64,000 bases of DNA from Amycolatopsis sp. NBC_01480 (lineage in GTDB: Bacteria > Actinomycetota > Actinomycetes > Mycobacteriales > Pseudonocardiaceae): contig NZ_CP109442.1 in assembly GCF_036227205.1 (NCBI RefSeq), positions 4,092,001 to 4,156,000 of the forward strand, given 5' to 3'. A program made the translations under genes and the position numbers. The notes beneath the pieces are model-generated. The model was not told the DNA's origin and did no database searches. It saw only the letters and a list, made by a program, of their open reading frames with translations. Positions 43,965 through 54,470 of the stretch are shown here, piece after piece. Each line of letters opens with the position of its first letter. Positions within the stretch are counted from its first letter, which is position 1.

Positions 43965-44774
43965 GTGCTGACCGTCTCCACCGTGAATGTCAACGGCCTT
44001 CGAGCCGCCGTGAAGAAGGGCTTCGTCGAGTGGCTTGCCACTACGAAGGCCGACGTTGTCGCTTGTCAGGAGGTGCGGGCTGAGGCTGGGCAATTGCCGG
44101 CGTCTGTTGTGGCGCCCGAGGGGTGGTTTGCTGTGCACGCGCCCTCCTCGGTGAAGGGGCGTAGTGGCGTCGCGCTTTATAGCCGCGTTGAGCCGGAAGA
44201 GGTGCGCATCGGATTTGGCGAGGCCGAGTTCGAGGACAGCGGGCGGTACCTCGAGATGCACCTGCCCGGGGTGGTCGTCGCGAGTCTTTACCTGCCCAGC
44301 GGGGACGTCGGCACCGAGCGGCAGGACGAAAAGGAACGCTTCATGGCGGCCTTCCTGCCTTACCTCGTCGAGTTGCGCGCGAAGTCCGCCGCGGCCGGGC
44401 GCGAGGTTGTGGTGGTCGGCGACTGGAACATCGCCTACGACACCGTCGACCTCAAGAACTGGCGCGGCAACCGGAAAGCCTCCGGCTTCCTCCCCGAGGA
44501 GCGCGAGTGGCTCGGCCGCGTCTACACCGAGGCCGGCTACACGGACGTCCAACGGCGCCTCGACCCCGAAGGCCCCGGCCCGTACACCTGGTGGTCCTAC
44601 CGCGGCCAGGCCTTCGACAACGACTCCGGCTGGCGCATCGACTGCCAGCTCGCCACCCCGGGGCTGGCCGAGAAGGTCACCTCGGTGGTCGTCGAGCGCG
44701 CGGCGAGCTACGACCAGCGGTGGTCCGACCACGCGCCCGTCACCGCCGTTTACGACTACCCGTTCACCCGCTGA
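43965..44774 (+). CDS. xth: Exodeoxyribonuclease III
   Basis: 269 residues, AP endonuclease/3'-exonuclease of base-excision repair. Motifs: VSTVNVNGLRAAVKKGFVEW, catalytic Glu in VACQEVRAEAG, GRSGVALYSR, GDWNIAYDTVDLKNW (Asp and Asn), RGNRKASGFLPEER, WRIDCQLATPGL and the final His in WSDHAPVTAVYDY. All active residues are present. GTG 43965 has GGGAGG 15 bases upstream. It pairs functionally with the HhH-GPD protein at 36188. Confidence 0.95.
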   Translation: MLTVSTVNVNGLRAAVKKGFVEWLATTKADVVACQEVRAEAGQLPASVVAPEGWFAVHAPSSVKGRSGVALYSRVEPEEVRIGFGEAEFEDSGRYLEMHLPGVVVASLYLPSGDVGTERQDEKERFMAAFLPYLVELRAKSAAAGREVVVVGDWNIAYDTVDLKNWRGNRKASGFLPEEREWLGRVYTEAGYTDVQRRLDPEGPGPYTWWSYRGQAFDNDSGWRIDCQLATPGLAEKVTSVVVERAASYDQRWSDHAPVTAVYDYPFTR

Positions 44775-44798
44775 TTTCCTTGCCACACAAGTGAAAAT

Positions 44799-44829
44799 GT
44801 CCCCTCGGCATCGCGCCGAGGGGACCTTT
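44799..44829. terminator. Terminator between xth and the chitinase gene
   Basis: 11-bp perfect arms (gtcccctcggc and complement), loop atcgc, T4 on the plus side and A4 on the other, between converging genes. Confidence 0.85.
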
Positions 44830-44839
44830 TCATTCAGGG

Positions 44840-45592
44840 TCAGCAGCTCAGGTTCGCACCCGGGTCGACGCCCAGGATGCCGGTGATCTTCGTGTAGGCG
44901 TCGATCCGGCTCTGCACCTGGGCGGGGTTGCCGCCGTTGCACTCGATGGAGCCGTTGATGCTGCGGATCGTCTCGCCGAAACCGCGCTGGTTGACCATCG
45001 CGTCGTGCGGGGTCATGGTGCCGGGGCCGGTCTGGGTGTTCCAGTACCAGAGCCCGGTCTTCCACGAGACGGCCGCGTCCTGCTCGACCAGGTACGGGTT
45101 GTTCAGCAGGTCGATGCCGAGCGCGTCGCCCGCGGCCTTGTAGTTGAAGTTCCAGCTCAGCTGGATCGGGCCGCGGCCGTAGTACGCGGCCGTGCCCGCC
45201 GGGCAGCCGTAGGACTGGCTCGTGTCGCAGTAATGCGGGTAGTTCGAAGTGTTCTGCTCGACGATGTAGACGAGCCCGCCGGTCTCGTGGCTGACGTTGG
45301 CCAGGAACGCCGCCGCCTCCTGCTTCTTCACCGTGTCGCTGCCGGTATTGGCGAAACCGGGGTACGCGTCGAGCGCGGCCGTCAGCCCACCGTAGGTATA
45401 AAAGGAATTCCGGCCCGGGAAGATCTGGTTGAACTGGTCCTCACTGACGATAAAGCTGGCGGCCGGCGAGGAAACGGTGGCGCTTCTGGTGAGTGCCGCG
45501 GTGGCCGTCGAAGCCGGGATTACCGCCGCCGCAGTGGCGACGAACGCGGCGGCCGTGATTCCGACGGCCTGCAAAATCCTTCGTAGAGACAT
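44840..45592 (-). CDS. Secreted GH19 chitinase
   Basis: 250 residues from ATG 45592. A signal peptide (LRRILQAVGITAAAFVATAAAV) precedes a GH19 catalytic domain like Streptomyces ChiC/ChiF: FPGRNSFYTYGGLTAALDAYPGF, first catalytic Glu in VSHETGGLVYIVEQN, YYGRGPIQLSWNFNYKAAG, and QRGFGETIRSINGSIECNGG. The usual N-terminal chitin-binding domain is absent. Hydrolyses chitin and perhaps has antifungal action. Two DasR-like sites lie 29-59 bp upstream. Confidence 0.93.
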   Translation of the reverse strand: MSLRRILQAVGITAAAFVATAAAVIPASTATAALTRSATVSSPAASFIVSEDQFNQIFPGRNSFYTYGGLTAALDAYPGFANTGSDTVKKQEAAAFLANVSHETGGLVYIVEQNTSNYPHYCDTSQSYGCPAGTAAYYGRGPIQLSWNFNYKAAGDALGIDLLNNPYLVEQDAAVSWKTGLWYWNTQTGPGTMTPHDAMVNQRGFGETIRSINGSIECNGGNPAQVQSRIDAYTKITGILGVDPGANLSC

Positions 45593-45620
45593 CGTCAGCT
45601 CCCTTGGTCGGGCCCCCTGA

Positions 45621-45651
45621 AGTGGTCTACACCAGAGAGGTATAGACCAAT
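45621..45651. promoter_or_regulatory. Two DasR-like (dre) sites upstream of the chitinase
   Basis: AGTGGTCTACACCAGA (45621-45636) and AGAGGTATAGACCAAT (45636-45651) each match most of the dre consensus ACTGGTCTAGACCAGT: 13 of 16 and about 11 of 16. DasR is the GlcNAc-responsive GntR repressor of chitin genes in actinomycetes, and dre pairs at chitinase promoters are well known. Binding is inferred. Confidence 0.7.
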
Positions 45652-46067
45652 AACGGTCAGGTGACCAGAGCCGGAAACCGGACATCGGAAAGAAAGCCGC
45701 GATAAGACCAGTGAACTTGGTGAAAAATTCGCGGAGGGTAACCCGGTACGGCCATGTGGGTGAAGATCCCTGGAGGCTCTCGTCGGCCGAGGGGCGGCTA
45801 CCGGGTTCGTCCGGACGGTGTCGGCGGCCTTCGTGCGTTCGGCCGCGGCCTTCGTGCGCCGTCGCCGGTTGGTCACGCAGTGCTGACCACCTACAACACT
45901 CAGGCGTTGGGGGTGCTCATTCGGCAGCCACAGATGGGCGCTAGTCTCGGCGCCCGAGTTGATCAAAACCCCCAGGTCTTGACACGCTCGGTAGTTTTCT
46001 CACCAGTAGCTCATCCTTACGGGTGAGCGTTCTCGCCAGGCACAGTCACTTCGCGGGAGGCACTCCG
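45652..46067. other. Intergenic region between chitinase and small membrane gene
   Basis: About 415 bp. Left part is moderately AT-rich. 45830-45870 has a tandem ttcgtgcg-containing duplication. TTGACA at 45979-45984 may be a -35 for the plus gene, but no well-spaced -10 was seen. No ORF with a convincing start. Confidence 0.4.
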
Positions 46068-46400
46068 GTGCGTTACCCAGGTCATCTCCTGATGCGGTAC
46101 ACCCTGCGCTCGGCCCGGACGGCGACGCTGGTCGCCCTCCCGGCGGCACTGCTCCTCGCCGGCAGCAGCGTCGCCTTCGCCGACGACGGGGTCGCCCGCG
46201 CGGAGACGAACTCCACGGGTTTCGGCATGCTCGGGCCGGTCGGCCTGGCGGCCGTGGCCCTCGGCATCGTCGGCATGACGCTCGGCGTCCTGCGCCAGCG
46301 CCGCAAGGCCCGCGCGGCCGCCGCACCGGCCCGGCCCGTCGAGGCCCGGGTGGACAGCGAGGACCCGACTCGCCCGCTTTCCCCGCTCCGCCAGCCCTGA
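46068..46400 (+). CDS. Small exported/membrane protein of unknown function
   Basis: 110 residues, GTG start with GGGAGG seven bases upstream. A signal peptide (ARTATLVALPAALLLAGSSVAFA) is followed by a short exported segment (DDGVARAETNSTGFGM), a second helix (LGPVGLAAVALGIVGMTLGVL) and a basic, Ala-rich cytosolic tail. No family recognised; type I topology with a tiny extracytoplasmic part. Confidence 0.7.
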   Translation: MRYPGHLLMRYTLRSARTATLVALPAALLLAGSSVAFADDGVARAETNSTGFGMLGPVGLAAVALGIVGMTLGVLRQRRKARAAAAPARPVEARVDSEDPTRPLSPLRQP

Positions 46401-48409
<2,009 letters not shown>

Positions 48410-48429
48410 CCCACTCGTACCCGCTCGCG

Positions 48430-48458
48430 TTGCGGGGTGACACCCGCGTAGTTAGCGT
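48430..48458 (+). promoter_or_regulatory. Promoter of the yhjD-like gene
   Basis: TTGCGG (48430-48435) and TAGCGT (48453-48458) are spaced by 17 bp, six bases before the GTG at 48465. This fits a vegetative sigma promoter giving a leaderless or near-leaderless mRNA. Confidence 0.6.
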
Positions 48459-48464
48459 CTACCA

Positions 48465-49478
48465 GTGGCGAAAGAGACCGGTGAGAAGGAAAAGCTGCTG
48501 CCCCGGCTGCGGCGGAAGTACCAGTGGCTGGATCACCTGATCCGTGCCAACGACTCTTTCAACGAGCACTACGGCAATCACTACGCCGCGGCGATCACCT
48601 ATTTCAGCGTGCTGTCGGTGATCCCGATCCTGATGGTCGCGTTCGCGGTGGTGGGCAAGGTCGTCGGCGGCGACCAGGCGGTGATCGACCAGATCACCCA
48701 CGGGATCAACAACTCCGTGCCCGAAGGCCTCCGAGGCCTGGTCAAGACCATCACCGACGCGGCGATCAGCTCCGGCAGCGGCATCGGGATCTTCGGCCTG
48801 CTGCTCGCGCTGTACTCCGGCATCGGCTGGATGGCGAACCTGCGCGACGCGCTGACCGCCCAGTGGGGCCAGGAAAAGAAACAACAGCCGTTGGTCACCA
48901 CCACGCTCAAGGACCTGCTGTCGCTGCTCGGGCTCGCGCTCGCGCTGGTCGTTTCGTTCGCGCTCACGGCCGCGGGCAGCGGCGTCGGCCGGCTGCTGCT
49001 GCAACTGGTCGGCCTGCAAGACCAGGCCTGGGCCAGGTTCCTGCTGACGGCCGCGACGATCGTGCTGGGCCTGATCGCGAACACGCTGGTGTTCCTGTGG
49101 GTCATCGCGCGGCTGCCGCGTGAGCGCGTCGCGCTGCGCAGCGCCGTGAAGGGCGCGATCTTCGCCGCCGTGGGATTCGTGATCCTGCAACAGGTGGCGA
49201 CGGTCTACCTGACCAGCGTGACAAAATCACCGTCGTTCGCGATCTTCGGACCGGTGATCGGGCTGCTGGTGTTCGCGAACCTCGTCTCGCGCTTCCTGCT
49301 GCTCGTCACCGCGTGGACGGCGACGGCGCGGGAGAACCAGCGCCGCGTGGTGAAACCACCGCCGCCGGTGCGGCTGGAGCCGCAGGTGACTGTCCAACGT
49401 GGACTGGGCCTGGGCGCGGCCGCGGGCGCCTTCAGCGCCGGTGCGCTGCTCGGCTGGCTGGGCCGGCGCCGGCCTTAA
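48465..49478 (+). CDS. yhjD: YhjD/YihY-family inner membrane protein
   Basis: 337 residues. YihY/BrkB domain: LIRANDSFNEHYGNHYAAAITYFSVLSVIPILM, and GIGIFGLLLALYSGIGWMANLRDAL, six helices in all, ending LVSRFLLLVTAWTATARE. The C-terminal tail has another hydrophobic Gly/Ala segment. Proposed exporter or barrier protein; not a nuclease despite old names. The stop overlaps the stop of the converging dacB gene (ttaa). Confidence 0.9.
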   Translation: MAKETGEKEKLLPRLRRKYQWLDHLIRANDSFNEHYGNHYAAAITYFSVLSVIPILMVAFAVVGKVVGGDQAVIDQITHGINNSVPEGLRGLVKTITDAAISSGSGIGIFGLLLALYSGIGWMANLRDALTAQWGQEKKQQPLVTTTLKDLLSLLGLALALVVSFALTAAGSGVGRLLLQLVGLQDQAWARFLLTAATIVLGLIANTLVFLWVIARLPRERVALRSAVKGAIFAAVGFVILQQVATVYLTSVTKSPSFAIFGPVIGLLVFANLVSRFLLLVTAWTATARENQRRVVKPPPPVRLEPQVTVQRGLGLGAAAGAFSAGALLGWLGRRRP

Positions 49479-50725
49479 GCGCTGCGCTGCTTGCGGAGCC
49501 GGTGCCGGAGGGTGAACCCGGCCGCGATGATCACGGCGACCACCAGGGTCAGGATCCAGCCGGTGGTGCCGAACGGGTCCGGCTTCGCGGCGGGGGCCGA
49601 CTTCGCCGCGGCGGGCGCGACGTTGAGCGGCGGCGCGCCGGGCGGGGCGGTGGCGACGAGCGCCTCGTACGCGATCCGCCCGACCGGCGCCGCGTGCTTG
49701 TCCTCCAGCGCGAAGCCGTAGTCGAGCAGCTTGCCCGCCTGCGCGACGACGAGGGTGGGCCGCTGCTCGGCGCGCATCATCACCACGGCCAGGCGGTGCC
49801 CGTCGCGCTCGGCGGCGCCGACGTAGGTGTGCCGGGCGTCGTCGGTGAAGCCGGTCTTGCCGCCGAGGAAACCGGGGTAGGCGCCGAGCAGCTTGTTGTC
49901 GTTGTAGACCGGGATCGCGGGCTTCCCGCCGGACGCCGGGATCGTGTACGCCTTGGTCCCGACGGCCTGCGCGAACTCCTGCTGCTTCATCGCGTAGTGG
50001 AAGATCACGCTCAGGTCGTAGGCCGAGGTCGACATGCCCGGCCCGTCGAGGCCCGACGGCGTGGCCGCGCGGGTGTCGGTGGCGCCGATGCGCGCGGCCA
50101 GCCGGTTCATCTTGCCGACGGTCACGTCCACGCCGCCGAGCGCGGTGGCGAACGCGTGCGCGACGTCGTTGCCCGAGTGCATCAGCAGGCCGTGCAGCAG
50201 CTGGTCGACGGTGTACGGCGCGCCGGCGGAGATGCCGACGCAGGTGCACTCCTGCTTGGCGTCCTCCTCGGTCGGCACCACGATCTTGTCCGGCTTCAGC
50301 TCGGTGACGACCACCAGCGCCAGCAGTGTTTTGATCAGCGACGCGGGCCGCTCGCGCGCGTGCGGGTTCTTGGCGGCGATGACGTCGCCGGTGTCGAGGT
50401 CCTGCACGACCCACGACGCGGCGGTGTCGCCGGCGGGCAGCGGCGGTGCGCCGGGCGGGAGGATCGTGGTGCAGCTGCCGAGCAGCGGGCCGCCGACCGG
50501 CTCGGCCGGGACCGGCAGCGGCGGCGGCACGGTCTGGCCGGGGGCCGGCTTCTCGGACGTGTCCACCGGGGCCGGCGGCGCGGCGGCGGTGGCGCACGAC
50601 GGTGCCTGCGTGAGCGCGCCGGTCTGGGGGGCCGCGCCCGCCACCGGTGGTACGACGACGGACAGGACGCCGACGGCGAGCGACGCGACGAGGAGCCGGG
50701 GTGACCGGGAGGAGGCGCTGAACAC
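49475..50725 (-). CDS. dacB: D-alanyl-D-alanine carboxypeptidase (PBP5-like)
   Basis: 416 residues, GTG start. Signal peptide LLVASLAVGVLSVVVPPVAGA, a Pro-rich linker, and the S11 peptidase domain: SxxK in ASLIKTLLAL, SxN in MHSGNDVAHA, KTG in FLGGKTGFTDDA. A C-terminal helix (TGWILTLVVAVIIAAGFTL) anchors it. It trims peptidoglycan pentapeptides. The position near yhjD and trpS fits dacB1 (Rv3330). Convergent overlap of four bases with yhjD. Confidence 0.93.
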   Translation of the reverse strand: MFSASSRSPRLLVASLAVGVLSVVVPPVAGAAPQTGALTQAPSCATAAAPPAPVDTSEKPAPGQTVPPPLPVPAEPVGGPLLGSCTTILPPGAPPLPAGDTAASWVVQDLDTGDVIAAKNPHARERPASLIKTLLALVVVTELKPDKIVVPTEEDAKQECTCVGISAGAPYTVDQLLHGLLMHSGNDVAHAFATALGGVDVTVGKMNRLAARIGATDTRAATPSGLDGPGMSTSAYDLSVIFHYAMKQQEFAQAVGTKAYTIPASGGKPAIPVYNDNKLLGAYPGFLGGKTGFTDDARHTYVGAAERDGHRLAVVMMRAEQRPTLVVAQAGKLLDYGFALEDKHAAPVGRIAYEALVATAPPGAPPLNVAPAAAKSAPAAKPDPFGTTGWILTLVVAVIIAAGFTLRHRLRKQRSA

Positions 50726-50767
50726 CCACGCAATCTAGCCCGGAGGGCCCGGCGGCATACTCAGGAC

Positions 50768-51028
50768 ATGCGCATCTCCCGTGGTACCGCGTGGTTCCTG
50801 CTGGCCTTCGGCATCTGGTCCTGGATCATCTGGATCACCTTCGCGAAGAACCTGTGGGCCAGTGATCAGTCCTGGTCAGCGGACGGTTCGCCGACCGCGT
50901 ACTTCATCGTGCACGCGGTGCTGACGGTCGTTTCGTTCGTGCTCGGCACGATCATCGGCGTGCTGGGGTGGCGCGCGGTCCGGTCGACCGCGAAGGACCG
51001 GGAAGCCGAGAAGACGTCGGCCACCTGA
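50768..51028 (+). CDS. SCO4848-family small membrane protein
   Basis: 86 residues with two helices (TAWFLLAFGIWSWIIWITF and FIVHAVLTVVSFVLGTIIGVLG) and the typical NLWASDQSWSADGSPTAYF segment between. Conserved in actinobacteria near dacB; unknown role. Divergent from dacB with 42 bp between. Confidence 0.85.
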   Translation: MRISRGTAWFLLAFGIWSWIIWITFAKNLWASDQSWSADGSPTAYFIVHAVLTVVSFVLGTIIGVLGWRAVRSTAKDREAEKTSAT

Positions 51029-51106
51029 TCGTGTGACGGTCCTTTGGTCGGTGGCGGGCGGCGCACCGGCTGCCTAACGTTCTCGCCACCAACCCCGGAG
51101 GTGGGA

Positions 51107-52498
51107 ATGTCCCGTTTACGCCAATTGCTCGTGCCCACGGCGCTGGTGTCCGTCGTCGCCGGTGGGCTGGCTGCGCCGGCCTCGGCCGCAGCTACCCCGG
51201 CAGTCGCCTGTGACACCACGAGCACGCCGTTCAGCTACGTGGTGCTGTACCAGCCGGGTTCGCCGCAGTTCGTGGTCGACGCGGAGCTTCGGGCCAAGTG
51301 CGGGGCGAAGGTGGCGTACTACCCGGAGATCGGCGTCGCCGTGGCGAGTTCGCGCAATGCGGACTTCGCGCAGCGGATCGGCGTCAACCGGGCTTATTCG
51401 GGCGGGAAGGACGTGGCCTCGCAGGCGGCTCGGGTCTCGGCGCGCTCGGCCGTCCGGGAGCTGGAGGCGACGCGGCGCGTGGCCGGTGACGGGGACCTTT
51501 CGGCCCAGCAGTGGGACATGCGCGCGATCCACGCGCCCGAGGCGAACCGGGTGGACCAGGGCTCGCGGTCGGTCACCGTCGGCGTGCTGGACTCGGGCAT
51601 CGACGCCAAGCACCCGGCGCTGGCGAAGGCCGTCGACGCGGGTTCGTCAGCGGGCTGCGTGACGGGCGCGCCGGACCGCACCCCGGCGTCGTGGGCCCCG
51701 ACGAACTCCGACCACGGCACGCATGTCGCTGGCACCATCGCGGGCAAGGACGCGGCGCGCGGCTTCACGGGCATCGCCCCGGGCGTGCGGCTGGCGTCGG
51801 TGAAGGTCGTGAACGACGACGGCTACATCTTCCCGGAGGCCGCCGTCTGCGGCTTCGTTTGGGCGGCGCAGCACGGTTTCCGCGTGACGAACAACAGCTA
51901 CTACATCGACCCGGGCATGTTCTACTGCTCGCGCGAGCCGGGTGATTCGGCCGCGTACGAGGCCGTCCGGCGCGCGGTGGTGTACTCGACCCGCCGCGGC
52001 GTGCTGAACGTGGCGGCGGCGGGCAACAGCGGCTTCGACGTCACGAAGCAGACGACGGACCCCAACCGCCCCCACCCGGTCGACTCCTCGTGCGGCATCC
52101 TCCCGAAGGCGATCGACGGCGTCGTGACGGCCTCGTCGGTCGGCTACGCGGGCACAAAGTCCTCCTTCTCGAACTTCGGTGCCATCTCGGTCACGGCCCC
52201 AGGCGGCGACTTCACGCAACTCCCGCCCACGGGCTCCGGGGAGGGCTGCCCGCTGTCGACGATCTTCGACGGCGGGTACGGCACGAAGTGCGGGACTTCG
52301 ATGGCCTCGCCGCATGTGGCCGGTGTGGCGGCTTTGCTGGCTTCGCGCCATCCGTTCGCTTCGCCGCGGATCTTGACGGGGTTGTTGGAGGGACAGGCGG
52401 ATCCGGTGGCTTGTGATGCGGCGGAGTGCTCGGGGCCGGCGCGGGACAACTCGTATTACGGACACGGGTTGGTCAACGCCCTCGACGCGGTCCGGTAG
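51107..52498 (+). CDS. Secreted S8 subtilisin-like serine protease
   Basis: 463 residues from ATG 51107 (GGAGG upstream). Signal peptide with the ALVSVVAGGLAAPASA cleavage region; propeptide to about 145; then the S8 domain with Asp in TVGVLDSGID, His in DHGTHVAGT and Ser in GTSMASPHVAG. The Asn of the oxyanion hole is in VAAAGNSGF. Several extra Cys in the domain suggest disulfides. Probably a nutrient or processing protease. TAACGT at 51075 may be a -10. Confidence 0.93.
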   Translation: MSRLRQLLVPTALVSVVAGGLAAPASAAATPAVACDTTSTPFSYVVLYQPGSPQFVVDAELRAKCGAKVAYYPEIGVAVASSRNADFAQRIGVNRAYSGGKDVASQAARVSARSAVRELEATRRVAGDGDLSAQQWDMRAIHAPEANRVDQGSRSVTVGVLDSGIDAKHPALAKAVDAGSSAGCVTGAPDRTPASWAPTNSDHGTHVAGTIAGKDAARGFTGIAPGVRLASVKVVNDDGYIFPEAAVCGFVWAAQHGFRVTNNSYYIDPGMFYCSREPGDSAAYEAVRRAVVYSTRRGVLNVAAAGNSGFDVTKQTTDPNRPHPVDSSCGILPKAIDGVVTASSVGYAGTKSSFSNFGAISVTAPGGDFTQLPPTGSGEGCPLSTIFDGGYGTKCGTSMASPHVAGVAALLASRHPFASPRILTGLLEGQADPVACDAAECSGPARDNSYYGHGLVNALDAVR

Positions 52499-52509
52499 CC
52501 GGCAAAAGA

Positions 52510-52560
52510 CCGTCAAGGCCTCCTTACCCGCGTGGGACGCAGGTAAGGAGGCCTTGACGG
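52510..52560. repeat. 51-bp palindrome, copy 1
   Basis: 19-bp perfect arms (ccgtcaaggcctccttacc and complement) with a 13-base centre (cgcgtgggacgca). It lies between the converging protease gene and the AbiEi-like gene, so it may terminate both. A nearly identical element is at 53627-53677. Confidence 0.8.
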
Positions 52561-52566
52561 ACAACG

Positions 52567-53535
52567 TCAGGTGGCGTCCTCGGCGCGGCGGATTAGTGGG
52601 CGAGGGCGTGCACTTGCCGCACGGTAAGCAGCGTCGAGTTCGGCGAGGATCCCTGCTGGGTCGGCGGACAGCCGATCTGGCAGCGTCTGGACCACTGTGA
52701 TTCCGGCCCCCGCGTACCGAGTGTTTCGCGCGAGCGTCCGTGCGTAGTCCTGTCGTGAGAAATGAAATGCGTAGGAGTCGATTTCCCAGGCCAGCCCGAC
52801 GTCGTCCCACCAGGCATCTGGACGTCCGACGTAGCGTCCAGCGGCATCGCAGAGCGCCACGTTCCAGTGACTGGGCGGGCTTGTCAGCTGCATGCTGAGC
52901 CGTCTCGCTGTGGACTCGGCGATGGACCGGATATCGGTCCACTTAGACAGGAGACGACGGGGCAACGCGGTCCCCCGCGGCGCGCCCTGGTTGAGCTCGC
53001 TCAGGAGCGATTCAGGCCGACAACGTCCTCTTTGAATTGCTTCGATCAGTAGCTCTTCGCAGGCTTTCGTCTCGCACATCCGGCGAGCCGTATCGGTTGT
53101 TGCCCGCACCAGCGGCGCGAGTGGAACCCCGTCTTGCAGGATTGGTGACGGCAGGCGGTGTGTCCGCTCGACCGTCACGAATTCCGCACTGCGCATCTTG
53201 CGATGATGGGGAATCAGGATCTGAAGATCCGCGGACGGTGGTAGAGCGGCCGCTCTCAGGCCGTACCGACGGCAGGCAGCACTGCCACTGAGCACGGTAT
53301 CCGGGCCCGCGTAGAGCAAAGCCGCCGCGATGCGCTGGTCCTCGGTCGGCTCCGTGTCGTGGAGCAGGATGATGCCGGGTAACAGACGTCGCCATGGACC
53401 TCCGGGCAGGCACCTGGCATAGACGGTTTTGCTGTGCATCTCCAACGATTGAAGGTCTGCCGCCCGAGCGACACCTAGTTTGCTTCGTTCGGCGAGCAAT
53501 TCCGGCTGGCTCGCCCATCGTCCTCGCTTTGCCAC
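52567..53535 (-). CDS. Orphan AbiEi/DUF559-like protein
   Basis: 322 residues. The N-terminal half resembles the AbiEi-type winged domain of type IV antitoxins (LLAERSKLGVARAADLQSL, GPWRRLLPGIILLHD, AAALLYAGPDTVLSGSAACR). The C-terminal half looks like a DUF559/Vsr-type PD-(D/E)XK fold: GRPDAWWDDVGLAWEIDSYA, then an RQDYARTLARNTRYAGAG helix and a VVQTLP strand. The D-ExD pattern is partly kept. Base composition is less GC-rich than its neighbours. It lacks a toxin partner and is bracketed by two copies of the same palindrome. Function unknown. Confidence 0.65.
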   Translation of the reverse strand: MAKRGRWASQPELLAERSKLGVARAADLQSLEMHSKTVYARCLPGGPWRRLLPGIILLHDTEPTEDQRIAAALLYAGPDTVLSGSAACRRYGLRAAALPPSADLQILIPHHRKMRSAEFVTVERTHRLPSPILQDGVPLAPLVRATTDTARRMCETKACEELLIEAIQRGRCRPESLLSELNQGAPRGTALPRRLLSKWTDIRSIAESTARRLSMQLTSPPSHWNVALCDAAGRYVGRPDAWWDDVGLAWEIDSYAFHFSRQDYARTLARNTRYAGAGITVVQTLPDRLSADPAGILAELDAAYRAASARPRPLIRRAEDAT

Positions 53536-53626
53536 CTCATGATGGTCGGTGCCCGTCGCGGGAGGTGGCAGACCTCGCCCGCACTCCTGTGGACAACTGG
53601 GATGCTGTGGATAAGTCCCCGAAATG

Positions 53627-53677
53627 CCGTCAAGGCCTCCTTACCCGCGTGCGACGCGGGTAAGGAGGCCTTGACGG
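53627..53677. repeat. 51-bp palindrome, copy 2
   Basis: 22-bp perfect arms (ccgtcaaggcctccttaccc... and complement), 7-base loop, located just after the sdhB stop. It differs from copy 1 only in the centre. Likely acts as the sdh operon terminator; the repeat pair brackets the AbiEi-like gene. Confidence 0.8.
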
Positions 53678-53696
53678 ACAATGTGCCGGGAAAACC

Positions 53697-54470
53697 TCAG
53701 ACGCGCTTGAACAGCAGTGCGCGCTTCACTTCCTGGATCGCCTTCGTGACCTGGATGCCACGCGGGCAGGCGTCGGTGCAGTTGAAGGTGGTGCGGCAGC
53801 GCCAGACGCCTTCGCCGTCGTTCAGGATGTCGAGGCGTTCTTCGGCTCCGTCGTCGCGGGAGTCGAAGATGAAGCGGTGCGCGTTGACGATCGCGGCGGG
53901 GCCGAAGTACGAGCCGTCGTTCCAGTAGACCGGGCAGGACGACGTGCAGCAGGCGCAGAGGATGCACTTGGTGGTGTCGTCGAAGCGGTCGCGGTCGGCC
54001 TGGGACTGGATGCGCTCGCGGGACGGCTCGTTGCCGTAGGTGATCAGGTACGGCTTGATCGCGCGGTAGGCCTCGAAGAACGGGTCCATGTCGACATAGA
54101 GGTCCTTCAGGGTGGTCAGGCCCTTGATCGGCGCGATCGAGATGACGGTCTTCTTGCCGTCCTTCTCGAGCAGGTCCTTCATCAGCACCTTGCAGGCCAG
54201 CCGGTTGATGCCGTTGATCTGCATGGCGTCCGAGCCGCACACGCCGTGGGCGCACGAGCGGCGGAAGGAGAACGTGCCGTCGATGTAGTCCTTGACGTAG
54301 AACAGCAGGTTCAGCAGCCGGTCCGTGCGCTGCGCCGGGACGTCGTAGGACTCCCAGTGCGGCTCCGAGTCGACCTCCGGGTTGAACCGCAGGATCTTCA
54401 GCGTGACCGTGATCGGCGTGTGCTCTTCGGAGGCCTCGGACGAGGGGGCCTCGGGGGTTGCCGTCGTCAT
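53697..54470 (-). CDS. sdhB: Succinate dehydrogenase iron-sulfur subunit
   Basis: 257 residues. [2Fe-2S] cluster Cys in SFRRSCAHGVCGSD and LAC; [4Fe-4S] in CILCACCTSSCP; [3Fe-4S] in CRTTFNCTDACPRGI. It passes electrons from SdhA flavin to the heme/quinone site of complex II. The ATG overlaps the sdhA stop by one base. The N-terminal 20 residues are a variable Glu/Ser/Ala tail. It is last of the sdhCDAB operon. Confidence 0.96.
   Translation of the reverse strand: MTTATPEAPSSEASEEHTPITVTLKILRFNPEVDSEPHWESYDVPAQRTDRLLNLLFYVKDYIDGTFSFRRSCAHGVCGSDAMQINGINRLACKVLMKDLLEKDGKKTVISIAPIKGLTTLKDLYVDMDPFFEAYRAIKPYLITYGNEPSRERIQSQADRDRFDDTTKCILCACCTSSCPVYWNDGSYFGPAAIVNAHRFIFDSRDDGAEERLDILNDGEGVWRCRTTFNCTDACPRGIQVTKAIQEVKRALLFKRV

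Noticed and set aside
45652..46067. 77- and 90-codon plus-strand frames before the small membrane gene
   Set aside because: Arg/Ser/Gly-rich, no start signal, cross a locally duplicated stretch.
52510..53677. Composite transposon or IS around the AbiEi-like gene
   Set aside because: No transposase and no target-site duplication; the flanks are palindromes seen at gene ends, so a transposon call is not supported.
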